A stretch of DNA of 9,457 nt, from contig CAZFBN010000185.1 in the NCBI GenBank assembly GCA_964517145.1, positions 1-9,457 on the forward strand, written 5' to 3'. The notes under the pieces are model-generated. The model saw nothing but the letters and a program-made list of their open reading frames with translations, did no database searches and was not told the origin of the DNA. Position numbers and translations under genes: made by a program. Of this stretch, positions 1 to 6,735 are shown one piece after another (position 1 is the stretch's first letter; each line of letters begins with the position of its first letter). Origin of the DNA: JADJNW01 sp964517145. GTDB lineage: Bacteria; Bacteroidota; Bacteroidia; Chitinophagales; Saprospiraceae.

Positions 1-74
1 GCGTAAAATTAGTAAACATATTATATAAAATTGTTAATTTTAAACAAGCTCAATATAAAATAAATAATAAAATA

Positions 75-1028
75 TTAAAACCTTTTAATCGATTCTATGA
101 TATACATCGGGCGTTGTTTGATTTCATTATAAATATTAGATAAATAAATGGACATAATGTATAAATTGAGACAAGTAACGGCGAAAAATATTGAAATTAA
201 AATAACCAGAAAAGTCCAGCCGGAAATTGCTTCATTGTGATTGCCAAAAAGGTCAACGCCCGTAAATTTTACTTTTAAAGCATTGATAATCACGCCAATT
301 AGAAAAATAAATGAAAATATAAAAATCCACAGCAGCAAGGTGCGCAAGAAGGTAGTGTAAGAAGTAATGGCAACGAGAGAGGTGCGAAATCGCTCGGAAA
401 AATTTTCCAATGGCGCAAATGCTGGCGGCGTTTTTACCTCGATGTGCGCGGTACTGTAGCCCACCATCGAGTAAATGGCTTTCATGTAGCGCAGATTTTC
501 GCGCAGGCGCAGCAGAGAGTTCAACGCGCGCCGGGAAATGATGCGCGTATCATACGCTTTTTCATCTACTTTGAGCGAGGAATATTTTTTTAAAATAAAA
601 TAAAAAAGTCCATACCAGGGGCGATACCGTAGGCTGATGTGTCGGTCGCGTGCCCGCAAATACACAATGTCAAATCCTTGTTGCGTTTTTTGATATAAAT
701 GTAGAATAAAAGATGCTTGTTCATAGAAACCTAATTCAAAAATAAGCGTATAATCACCATTAGCACGATCCAAACCTGCAAGGATAGCATGGTTGCGCTC
801 GGTTTCGTTAGAGAGGTTGAGCAAAAAAATGTTGTGTTTTAAGTCGTCTTCCAGTGGATCAATGGCTACATGAAAGTCGGTATGAACATGATTATTCACC
901 AAAATAATTTCAAAATCGGTGAAATTTTGTTTTAAAATGGGGTAAATATTGCGCAAATAAGATGGCAGGATGCGCGCATCCACTGGCGTTTGCAATACCG
1001 TGACTACCGATACAAAGCTGTTGTACAT
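75..1028 (-). CDS. Membrane-anchored family 2 glycosyltransferase (polyprenyl-phosphate GT-like), degenerate
   Basis: Probable inner-membrane glycosyltransferase of the DPM1/GtrB/ArnC-like GT2 group, 317 aa from the ATG at 1028. An in-frame TTG at 1055 would add nine residues, but the ATG is preferred because the GT-A fold strand (YNSFVSVVTVLQ) begins directly after it. Residues 1-210 resemble a GT-A domain: FEIILVNN at 39-46 matches the second strand, NHAILAGLDRANGDYTLIFE at 79-98 matches the N..GL..A.GDY..... stretch, and DTRIISRRALNSLL at 160-173 matches the usual D.R...R.....L. Two membrane segments follow (about 229-250 and 270-293), then the typical tail IYNEIKQRPMYIIE (299-312). The metal-binding DxD expected after GDY is replaced by FELG (97-100), and the N-terminal P.YNE is absent, so activity or donor is uncertain. 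It is transcribed away from the peptide exporter. Family assignment is fairly sure; the substrate is unknown. Confidence 0.8.
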   Translation of the reverse strand: MYNSFVSVVTVLQTPVDARILPSYLRNIYPILKQNFTDFEIILVNNHVHTDFHVAIDPLEDDLKHNIFLLNLSNETERNHAILAGLDRANGDYTLIFELGFYEQASFILHLYQKTQQGFDIVYLRARDRHISLRYRPWYGLFYFILKKYSSLKVDEKAYDTRIISRRALNSLLRLRENLRYMKAIYSMVGYSTAHIEVKTPPAFAPLENFSERFRTSLVAITSYTTFLRTLLLWIFIFSFIFLIGVIINALKVKFTGVDLFGNHNEAISGWTFLVILISIFFAVTCLNLYIMSIYLSNIYNEIKQRPMYIIESIKRF

Positions 1029-1184
1029 GCGAAGGAATTTTAAAAAAAGCGCCAAAAATTAGGGCAAAAATGTGACTTTTAAGAAAATTTACATCTAAAT
1101 AGAAAAAACCTTTCGCAAATTGTTGGGATTGTAATTATTTTGTTAATAAATTGCAATACTATTCTTTTTCTGAATGATTAGTTG

Positions 1185-1212
1185 TTGGATATTAGAGGAA
1201 CTTAACATCCAA
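1185..1212. promoter_or_regulatory. Imperfect palindrome in divergent intergenic gap, operator candidate
   Basis: TTGGAT (1185-1190) and ATCCAA (1207-1212) form a 6-bp inverted repeat. It is extended inward by TTA/TAA after one mismatched position, leaving an 8-base centre. It lies 46 bases before the exporter gene start and on the far side of the divergent glycosyltransferase start. That position suits an operator controlling the exporter, but no bound regulator is known and a 9-bp imperfect repeat in AT-rich DNA can arise by chance. No convincing TAnnTTTG promoter was found in this gap; TTATTTTG near 1134-1141 is a 7/8 match without a good partner. Confidence 0.3.
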
Positions 1213-1257
1213 TAATTGATTTTCAATATCAAAAAATAGAGCAGACAGCAGGTTTTT

Positions 1258-3447
1258 ATGCCAAAGAACTTCCCTTTTTACCAACAGTTGGACGCCATGG
1301 ATTGCGGCGCCACCTGTCTTAGAATGATTGCTCGTTATTTCGGCAGGTTTTACTCTTTGGAGTATTTGCGCGAGCTAACGTACATGGGCAAACAAGGGGT
1401 TTCTTTGCTGGGTATCAGCGATGCCGCAGAGCACATCGGGCTGCAATCATTAGCCATTAAGCCTAGTTTTGATCGCTTGGTGCGTGATATTCCCTTGCCA
1501 TGTATTGCACATTGGAATGAAGATCATTTCGTGGTGGTGCACAAAGTCACCAGAAATCATGTGTGGATTGCTGACCCGGCGGTTGGCAAATTTAAATTAA
1601 GCAAGGAAGAATTTCTGGAAAACTGGACCAGCGAGGAAAACGATGAAGACGAGTCAGGCGTGCTGTTGCTTTTGGAACCTACGCCCGAATTTTTTGAACG
1701 GGAAGGCGATAAAATCAGCAAAGCTGGATTTCCTTACGTTTTTTCTTACCTGCGCCGTTATCAGCCGCTGATTGGGCAGCTGATTATCGGATTGTTTTTG
1801 GGCAGTATTTTACAACTCATTTTTCCGTTGTTGATAAAATCCATTGTGGATGTCGGGATTGAAGCGCTCGACCTGGATTTTATCAAAATTGTGGTCATCG
1901 CCCAATTGGTTTTGTTTGCCACGCAGGTGATGGTCGAGCATATTCGCAGTTGGATTTTGTTGCACGTGGGGGTACGCGTCAACATTAATTTAATTTCGGA
2001 TTTTTTGGTCAAATTGACGAAACTGCCGGTACGCTTTTTTACGTCAAAAATGACCGGCGACCTCATGCAACGCATTACCGACCACGAGCGGGTGCAGCGC
2101 TTTTTTACTTCTACCACGCTGGTGTCTATTTTTTCTTTTTTCAATTTTATTGCTTTCTCTGCGATTTTAGTGATTTGGAGTCCGATTGTATTTGCCATTT
2201 TTTTGGCAGGAACCATTGTGAATATTGCCTGGGTGCTATTTTTTATGCGCAAACGGCGCGATTTAGATTACAAACGTTTTGACCAAAGTGCTGAAAATCA
2301 AAGTAATCTGATTGAACTCATCAATGGCATGCAGGAAATCAAGCTTCACAATGCCGAAAAACAAAAACGCTGGGCATGGGAGCGGGTGCAGGCGCGGTTG
2401 TTTCGCACGAGTATGAGTTCACTGCGCATCGAGCAAAACCAGCGTTCGGGGGCGGTTTTTATCAATGAAGCTAAAAACGTAATTATCACTTTTGTAGTGG
2501 CTCAGGCGGTGATAAATGCAGATATGACGCTTGGGATGTTGGTTGCCATTCAATACATTGTAGGGCAGTTGAATTCGCCGTTGAATCAGTTTGTTGAGTT
2601 TATCCGGGCATTGCAGGAAGCCAAAATCAGCCTGGAACGCATGAACGAAATCCATGCGCGCGAAGACGAAGAAGATATGCGCGAAAAAATCACCTTGTTG
2701 CCGGAGTACGGTGATTTGCTGATGGAAAATGTATCATTCAAATACGATGGACCGCATTCACCTTATGTGTTGCAAAATGTGAATTTATACATTCCAAAAG
2801 GAAAAACAACGGCAATTGTGGGAAGCAGCGGCAGCGGTAAAACAACATTAATCAAACTTTTACTCAATTTTTACCAACCAAACGAAGGCTCCATTCGGGT
2901 TGGAGATGTATTGCTCAACAATATTCAAACCCGACTTTGGCGCAGCAAATGCGGCGTGGTGATGCAGGATGGCTATATTTTCAATGATACGATTGCTCGG
3001 AATATTGCATTAGGCGACGATATTATTGACAAACAAAAATTATTAAAAGCAGTAAAAGTAGCTCATATTCAGAACTTTATAGAATCACTTCCAATGGGAT
3101 ACAATACACGCATTGGATACGAAGGTTTTGATCTGAGCCAAGGACAAAAACAACGATTGCTGATTGCAAGAGCCGTTTATAAAAATCCGGAATATATCTT
3201 CTTTGACGAAGCCACCACCGCGCTCGATGCTTACAATGAGATGATTATCATGGAAAATTTGGAAGAGTTTTTTTACAATCGCACCGTAGTTATTGTGGCA
3301 CATCGTTTGAGCACCGTCGTAAATGCGGATAACATTATAGTATTAGAAGGCGGCGAAGTAGTGGAGCAAGGTTCGCATGATGAATTGACTTACCAGCGAG
3401 GCGCTTATTATCAACTAGTACGCAATCAGTTGGAATTGGGCGCGTAA
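1258..3447 (+). CDS. Peptidase-containing ABC transporter (C39 peptidase, membrane domain, ATPase)
   Basis: Bifunctional inner-membrane exporter, 729 aa, that would cut the leader from a double-glycine precursor peptide and pump the product out using ATP. The N-terminal C39 peptidase (about 1-140) has an intact active site: oxyanion Gln10, Cys16 in MDCGATC, His90 in DHFVVVH and Asp106 in ADPAVG. An ABC type 1 membrane domain with about six helices spans roughly 165-440. The ATPase domain (about 485-725) shows Walker A GSSGSGKT (522-529), Q-loop Gln570, signature LSQGQ (626-630, one change from LSGGQ), Walker B YIFFDE (646-651), a D-loop at about 654-658 and switch His682. Full length for the family and no frameshift. 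The start at 1258 puts Q10-C16 at the expected N-terminal position, with a weak CAGCAGG upstream. The next gene is the HlyD partner. The cargo is unknown because no GG-leader gene lies in the window. Confidence 0.95.
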   Translation: MPKNFPFYQQLDAMDCGATCLRMIARYFGRFYSLEYLRELTYMGKQGVSLLGISDAAEHIGLQSLAIKPSFDRLVRDIPLPCIAHWNEDHFVVVHKVTRNHVWIADPAVGKFKLSKEEFLENWTSEENDEDESGVLLLLEPTPEFFEREGDKISKAGFPYVFSYLRRYQPLIGQLIIGLFLGSILQLIFPLLIKSIVDVGIEALDLDFIKIVVIAQLVLFATQVMVEHIRSWILLHVGVRVNINLISDFLVKLTKLPVRFFTSKMTGDLMQRITDHERVQRFFTSTTLVSIFSFFNFIAFSAILVIWSPIVFAIFLAGTIVNIAWVLFFMRKRRDLDYKRFDQSAENQSNLIELINGMQEIKLHNAEKQKRWAWERVQARLFRTSMSSLRIEQNQRSGAVFINEAKNVIITFVVAQAVINADMTLGMLVAIQYIVGQLNSPLNQFVEFIRALQEAKISLERMNEIHAREDEEDMREKITLLPEYGDLLMENVSFKYDGPHSPYVLQNVNLYIPKGKTTAIVGSSGSGKTTLIKLLLNFYQPNEGSIRVGDVLLNNIQTRLWRSKCGVVMQDGYIFNDTIARNIALGDDIIDKQKLLKAVKVAHIQNFIESLPMGYNTRIGYEGFDLSQGQKQRLLIARAVYKNPEYIFFDEATTALDAYNEMIIMENLEEFFYNRTVVIVAHRLSTVVNADNIIVLEGGEVVEQGSHDELTYQRGAYYQLVRNQLELGA

Positions 3448-3466
3448 TTTTATTCTTTATTTGAGG

Positions 3467-3537
3467 TTTGACGTTGCTGCGCTCAAATGATTCTAAAATT
3501 TAACAAAAAGCGCCGAAATCCAATTATAAACGTCAAA
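3467..3537. repeat. Nine-bp inverted repeat between exporter and HlyD genes
   Basis: TTTGACGTT (3467-3475) and AACGTCAAA (3529-3537) are perfect complements 53 bases apart, inside the 115-base gap between the two exporter genes. A second, shorter pair, TTTGAG (3460-3465) and CTCAAA (3482-3487), overlaps it. No T-run follows either, so neither looks like an intrinsic terminator. They could fold in the intercistronic mRNA or bind a protein, or be chance. The two genes share a strand and are probably co-transcribed despite the gap; a 7/8 match to TAnnTTTG (TTTATTTG, 3457-3464) leaves a second promoter possible. Confidence 0.3.
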
Positions 3538-3562
3538 TATCAAGTTTTAATGTAATATTAAT

Positions 3563-4858
3563 ATGAATCAGCCAGATATAGATATAAGAAGTGAGGAAGT
3601 GCAGGAAATATTGGGCACACCGCCGGGTTGGCTCACGCGTTGGGGTACAACAATTGCACTTGGCGTATTTGCTGTGTTGATCTGGACTTCGTATTGGATT
3701 CGTTACCCTGATATTGTAAAAAAGGAAATCACTGTTACTTCAACGGAGCCGCCGCGCAAAATTTACAGCGCTAATTCAGGATACATTGCTCGTGTTTTGG
3801 TGCGCAATGAGCAGACGGTGGATAGCGGGCAGGTGCTGATCGCTCTGCAAAGTGAAGGCAACAGCAGTGTGGACGATGTAATGGCATTTGATGATGCACT
3901 GAGTGCTGTAAAAGAGCTGGACGCCGCGTCATTGCTTGCATTGAACCCTCCTATGAATTTATTGTTGGGCGATATTCAGGAAGATTTTTATCGTTTTTTG
4001 GAAGATCAGGAATCTTACAGACAAAGCCGAAAAGGGCGTACGCCACGCAGCAGTGCCAGTATGCGGGAGTTGCAACGACGCATTGATGAGTTAGAAAAAG
4101 AAATTCAGCAAAATAACAAAGACAAACGGCGGGTGCAGGATGAGTTGGATGCTCAAACAGATGCGTTGTCGCGAGAGCGGCGTTTGTACCAGCAAAGAAA
4201 ATTATCGTCAGAGGCGCTGCGTAAACGCGAAGACGCCATTCGACAGTTGGATCGCGAGTTGCAAGGATTAGCCTCGGATTCTAAAAGCAAGCGCTTTGAA
4301 ATTCAAATGTTGGAAAATCAAATGAATGGCGAAAAAAGAAGCTCGCAATCAGAAGATTCTCGTGCTTTTGAAGACATGAAAAACAGCTTCGTGCGTTTGC
4401 AAAATACAGTTCAAAACTGGAAAGATCGGCATTTAATTCAGGCACCCACCAAGGGAATGGCGATTCTTTCAAACAATGAGGTTGCACCACAGCAATTTGT
4501 AGATAAAGGCATGGCTATTCTGTCAATTGTGCCTGCAAAAACAACCGAAACGCTTGGTATTATGAAGATTCCGGTGGACGGCTCTGGTAAAGTGGATACC
4601 GGGCAACAGGTGATTGTCAAATTTAAAAGCTACCCGTTTTATGAATATGGAGCAGTGGTTGGCAAGGTAAAATGGAAAGGAAAAGTACCAACGAACAAGG
4701 AAATACCAGTGGAGGTGAGCTTCCCGAATGGGTTGACCACGACACGAGGACGTCAGATTGATGCTGCCCAGCAACTAAGCGGCGAGGCTCAAATTGTAAC
4801 TTCTAACAAACGTTTGATTGAAAAATTATTTGAAAATTTTCGGCGAATCACCTCCTAA
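3563..4858 (+). CDS. HlyD-family membrane fusion (periplasmic adaptor) protein
   Basis: Periplasmic adaptor of a type I secretion system, 431 aa, expected to dock on the C39 ABC exporter encoded just upstream and link it to an outer-membrane channel. A short cytoplasmic N-terminus is followed by one membrane helix (about 29-46). The first lipoyl half-motif lies around 66-95 (IYSANSGYIARVLV, then VDSGQVLIAL). A long charged coiled coil runs from about 165 to 290, rich in Glu, Arg, Gln and Leu heptads. The second lipoyl half-motif is at about 290-322 (IQAPTKGMAIL, then VDKGMAILSIVP), and a beta-barrel domain follows at about 330-390. Length and order are typical of the family. The start at 3563 is the first ATG and leaves about 28 residues before the helix. 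No TolC-like partner is encoded here, so the channel is presumably elsewhere. Confidence 0.93.
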   Translation: MNQPDIDIRSEEVQEILGTPPGWLTRWGTTIALGVFAVLIWTSYWIRYPDIVKKEITVTSTEPPRKIYSANSGYIARVLVRNEQTVDSGQVLIALQSEGNSSVDDVMAFDDALSAVKELDAASLLALNPPMNLLLGDIQEDFYRFLEDQESYRQSRKGRTPRSSASMRELQRRIDELEKEIQQNNKDKRRVQDELDAQTDALSRERRLYQQRKLSSEALRKREDAIRQLDRELQGLASDSKSKRFEIQMLENQMNGEKRSSQSEDSRAFEDMKNSFVRLQNTVQNWKDRHLIQAPTKGMAILSNNEVAPQQFVDKGMAILSIVPAKTTETLGIMKIPVDGSGKVDTGQQVIVKFKSYPFYEYGAVVGKVKWKGKVPTNKEIPVEVSFPNGLTTTRGRQIDAAQQLSGEAQIVTSNKRLIEKLFENFRRITS

Positions 4859-4874
4859 AGCGCTTACAAGTATG

Positions 4875-4928
4875 AGGTAGCGCGAATATGTCCAGCGCAG
4901 CGCGCACCAGGTTTTATTCGCGCTACCT
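4875..4928. terminator. Hairpin between convergent genes, bidirectional terminator candidate
   Basis: AGGTAGCGCGAATA (4875-4888) and TATTCGCGCTACCT (4915-4928) are perfect 14-bp complements around a 26-base GC-rich centre. The hairpin lies between the stop of the HlyD gene (4858) and the stop of lpdA (4939, minus strand), where a bidirectional terminator is expected. The plus-strand transcript then reads into TTCAATTTTATTT, an interrupted T-run; the minus side has no T-run, so termination is more convincing for the exporter unit. Confidence 0.6.
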
Positions 4929-4938
4929 TCAATTTTAT

Positions 4939-6339
4939 TTAGATATCTATCGCCTCGCCATAAGCCGCTGCGGTTGCCTCCTTCACGGCTTCGCTCATGG
5001 TTGGGTGCGGGTGAATGGCTTTGATGATTTCGTGTGCGGTCGTTTCCAATTTACGGGCAGCTACTACTTCAGCAATCATTTCTGTCACATTATAACCAAT
5101 CATATGTGCCCCTAAAAACTCTCCGTATTTGGCATCAAAAACCACTTTGACAAAACCATTTTTTGCGCCCGCGGCACTTGCTTTCCCAGAGGCGGAGAAG
5201 GGGAATTTGCCCACTTTTACTTCGTAGCCTGCTTCTTTTGCTGCCTTTTCGGTATAACCTACCGATGCAATTTCTGGAATACAATAGGTACAACCTGGAA
5301 TATTGCCATAATCAATCGGCTCTGGATTTAAACCTGCAATTTTTTCAACACACGTAATACCTTCTGCACTAGCCATATGCGCGAGCGCTGGACCTGGTAC
5401 TACGTCACCGATTGCGTAAATGCCGGGTACATTTGTGCGGTAGAACTCATCTACTTTAATCAATCCACCTTGTATTTTTTCTATGCCCAATTCTTCCAAG
5501 CCAATATTTTCGGTATTAGGCGTCACTCCAGCCGCGGAAAGCACCACATCGCAGAGAATCTCCTGAGTCTCCCCATTTTGACGATTCTTTACCAACACTT
5601 TGCATTGAGCGCCACTCGTGTCAACCGACTCAACGGCTGTATTTGCTAATACTTTAATACCGTTTTTAGTGTAAATTTTAGTCAGTTCTTTAGAAATTTC
5701 TTCGTCTTCGCGCGGCACGAGTCCTTGTTCTAAAAATTCTACAATGGTCACCTCTGTACCGATGGAATGATAAAAATAGGCAAATTCCACCCCGATCGCA
5801 CCTGCACCCACCACTACCATTGATTTAGGCTGCTTTTCCATGCTCATTGCCTTGCGGTATTCGATGATTTTTTCACCGTCGATTTTTAAATTCGGTAATT
5901 CCTTGGCGCGTCCGCCCGTCGCAATCAGGATGTGCTTGGCTTCGTATTCTTTTTTACTACCATCGGCAGCCATCACCTCCACTTTTTTACCACGTGTCAA
6001 TTTCGCATTGCCCATGATAACATCAATTTTATTCTTGCGCATCAAAAAAGTCACGCCTTTATTCATGCCCGCTGCTACGCCTCGACTGCGCTTGATCATT
6101 GCCTCAAAATCAGCCTCTGCACTGGATACCGTGATGCCGTAATCTTTGGCGTGTTGAATGTATTCAAAAACCTGCGCACTCTTTAACAAAGCTTTCGTAG
6201 GAATGCAGCCCCAGTTCAAGCAAATGCCTCCTAATAATTCCCGCTCTATAATAGCCGTTTTTAAGCCTAACTGAGCGGCTCGAATAGCAGCAACATAGCC
6301 GCCTGGACCGCTTCCAATTACAATCAGATCGTAGTTCAT
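4939..6339 (-). CDS. lpdA: Dihydrolipoyl dehydrogenase (E3)
   Basis: FAD-dependent disulfide oxidoreductase, 466 aa, that re-oxidises dihydrolipoamide with NAD+ as the E3 subunit of pyruvate, 2-oxoglutarate or branched-chain 2-oxoacid dehydrogenase complexes, and possibly of the glycine cleavage system. It has the FAD-binding GSGPGG (9-14), the redox pair Cys40 and Cys45 in GGICLNWGCIPTK, the NAD-binding GAGAIG (178-183), the second FAD contact YAIGDV (308-313), and the C-terminal catalytic pair His445 and Glu450 in HPHPTMSE. All key residues are present and the length is standard. The ATG at 6339 sits three residues before the first beta strand (YDLIVIGSG). It stands alone, with no E1 or E2 genes alongside, as is common for a shared E3. 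A candidate -7 element TATATTTG lies 117 bases upstream. Confidence 0.97.
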   Translation of the reverse strand: MNYDLIVIGSGPGGYVAAIRAAQLGLKTAIIERELLGGICLNWGCIPTKALLKSAQVFEYIQHAKDYGITVSSAEADFEAMIKRSRGVAAGMNKGVTFLMRKNKIDVIMGNAKLTRGKKVEVMAADGSKKEYEAKHILIATGGRAKELPNLKIDGEKIIEYRKAMSMEKQPKSMVVVGAGAIGVEFAYFYHSIGTEVTIVEFLEQGLVPREDEEISKELTKIYTKNGIKVLANTAVESVDTSGAQCKVLVKNRQNGETQEILCDVVLSAAGVTPNTENIGLEELGIEKIQGGLIKVDEFYRTNVPGIYAIGDVVPGPALAHMASAEGITCVEKIAGLNPEPIDYGNIPGCTYCIPEIASVGYTEKAAKEAGYEVKVGKFPFSASGKASAAGAKNGFVKVVFDAKYGEFLGAHMIGYNVTEMIAEVVAARKLETTAHEIIKAIHPHPTMSEAVKEATAAAYGEAIDI

Positions 6340-6455
6340 ATCGCTGAAGACGTTTTATTTGTTAAAACATTACCAAATTTTATTCGGCAATCATTGTTCA
6401 ATCAACAACAGGAATGATCGTAGAGTTTTCAAATGCACTTTCTACGAAAATCGCG

Positions 6456-6463
6456 CAAATATA
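6456..6463 (-). promoter_or_regulatory. Candidate -7 promoter element for lpdA
   Basis: Read on the minus strand this is TATATTTG, an exact match to the Bacteroidota -7 consensus TAnnTTTG. It would give a leader of about 110 bases before the lpdA ATG. No TTG is present at the ideal -33 distance, so the match is half a promoter. It sits inside a short inverted repeat, CAAAT-(6)-ATTTG (6456-6471), whose other half forms TACATTTG on the plus strand. It lies downstream of the RNA gene terminator, which supports separate transcription of lpdA. Confidence 0.45.
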
Positions 6464-6482
6464 TACATTTGAGCCTAAAATG

Positions 6483-6513
6483 AAAAACTCCGCCGCAGAT
6501 ACTTGCGGCAGAG
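6483..6513 (-). terminator. Intrinsic terminator of the putative small RNA
   Basis: On the minus strand CTCTGCCGCA (6513-6504) pairs with TGCGGCGGAG (6497-6488): ten base pairs including one G-U, around a six-base loop AGTATC. It is followed at once by TTTTT (6487-6483). This is a textbook rho-independent terminator and the strongest in the window. It has no protein gene directly upstream on that strand for almost 400 bases, the main reason for proposing an RNA gene here. Confidence 0.8.
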
Positions 6514-6699
6514 CTCGCCTAACTTACTGATACTAATAATTCTTTATAAAGTGTACACTTTAATGCTCTGATTACGAAATCATTACGTTTGGGTTGCACT
6601 ATGAAAATCGGATTAACCCATGCCATACGGCTGGCGAAGCAAGTACCTTAGCGTGATGTGATATGATTTTCCTATAGCCCATGTCTCTATCGCTTAGGT
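6483..6699 (-). ncRNA. Putative structured small RNA with own promoter and terminator (6S-like candidate)
   Basis: An apparent RNA gene of about 217 bases in a gap with no credible protein frame. The 5' end near 6699 is inferred from the promoter at 6705-6735; the 3' end is the T-run of the terminator at 6483-6513. Visible folding on the minus strand: CCTAA (6698-6694) pairs with TTAGG (6522-6518) and GATA (6691-6688) with TATC (6532-6529), closing the molecule. A long arm pairs 6665-6680 with 6591-6609 (GATTTTC/GAAAATC, then CTAT/ATAG, then GGG/CCC across bulges), capped by a GCCA/TGGC hairpin. On the 3' side are a TGATT-TCGT-AATCA hairpin and the 16-base perfect palindrome TAAAGTGTACACTTTA. 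Size, promoter and rod-like arm recall 6S RNA, but the unpaired region is lopsided, so that name is tentative. Hallmark sequences of tmRNA, RNase P RNA and SRP RNA were not found. Confidence 0.55.
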
Positions 6700-6704
6700 G
6701 AATG

Positions 6705-6735
6705 TAAAGGTAGGCAATCCATCCTTATGGGGCAA
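6705..6735 (-). promoter_or_regulatory. Bacteroidota-type promoter of the putative small RNA
   Basis: On the minus strand a -33 TTG (6735-6733), preceded by a T-run, is followed after exactly 20 bases by TACCTTTA (6712-6705). That is a 7/8 match to the -7 consensus TAnnTTTG, and the spacing fits the 19-21 bases known for the Bacteroidota primary sigma factor. It predicts transcription starting near 6699, directly at the 5' strand of the closing stem of the RNA, which supports both calls. Confidence 0.5.

Noticed and set aside
1174..1215. Thirteen-codon frame upstream of the exporter as a precursor or leader peptide
   Set aside because: It reads MIISCWILEELNIQ with no double-glycine leader and no ribosome site; far too short for a C39 substrate.
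1761..3303. Minus-strand open frames inside the exporter gene
   Set aside because: Shadows of the 729-aa exporter, whose peptidase and ATPase motifs fully explain the region.
4888..6186. Several open frames on the plus strand opposite lpdA (60-100 codons each)
   Set aside because: They lie entirely within a complete, motif-rich lpdA gene on the other strand, have odd compositions and no recognisable domains.
6464..6471. TACATTTG on the plus strand as a promoter
   Set aside because: It matches TAnnTTTG but has no good -33 partner and no gene downstream on that strand; it is the mirror half of the inverted repeat holding the lpdA -7 element.
6483..6699. tmRNA, RNase P RNA or SRP RNA as the identity of the RNA gene
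   Set aside because: No tRNA-like ends or tag frame, no GAGGAAAGUC or ACAGAA-type core, and no SRP apical loop motif was found; about 217 bases is also too short for tmRNA or type A RNase P RNA.
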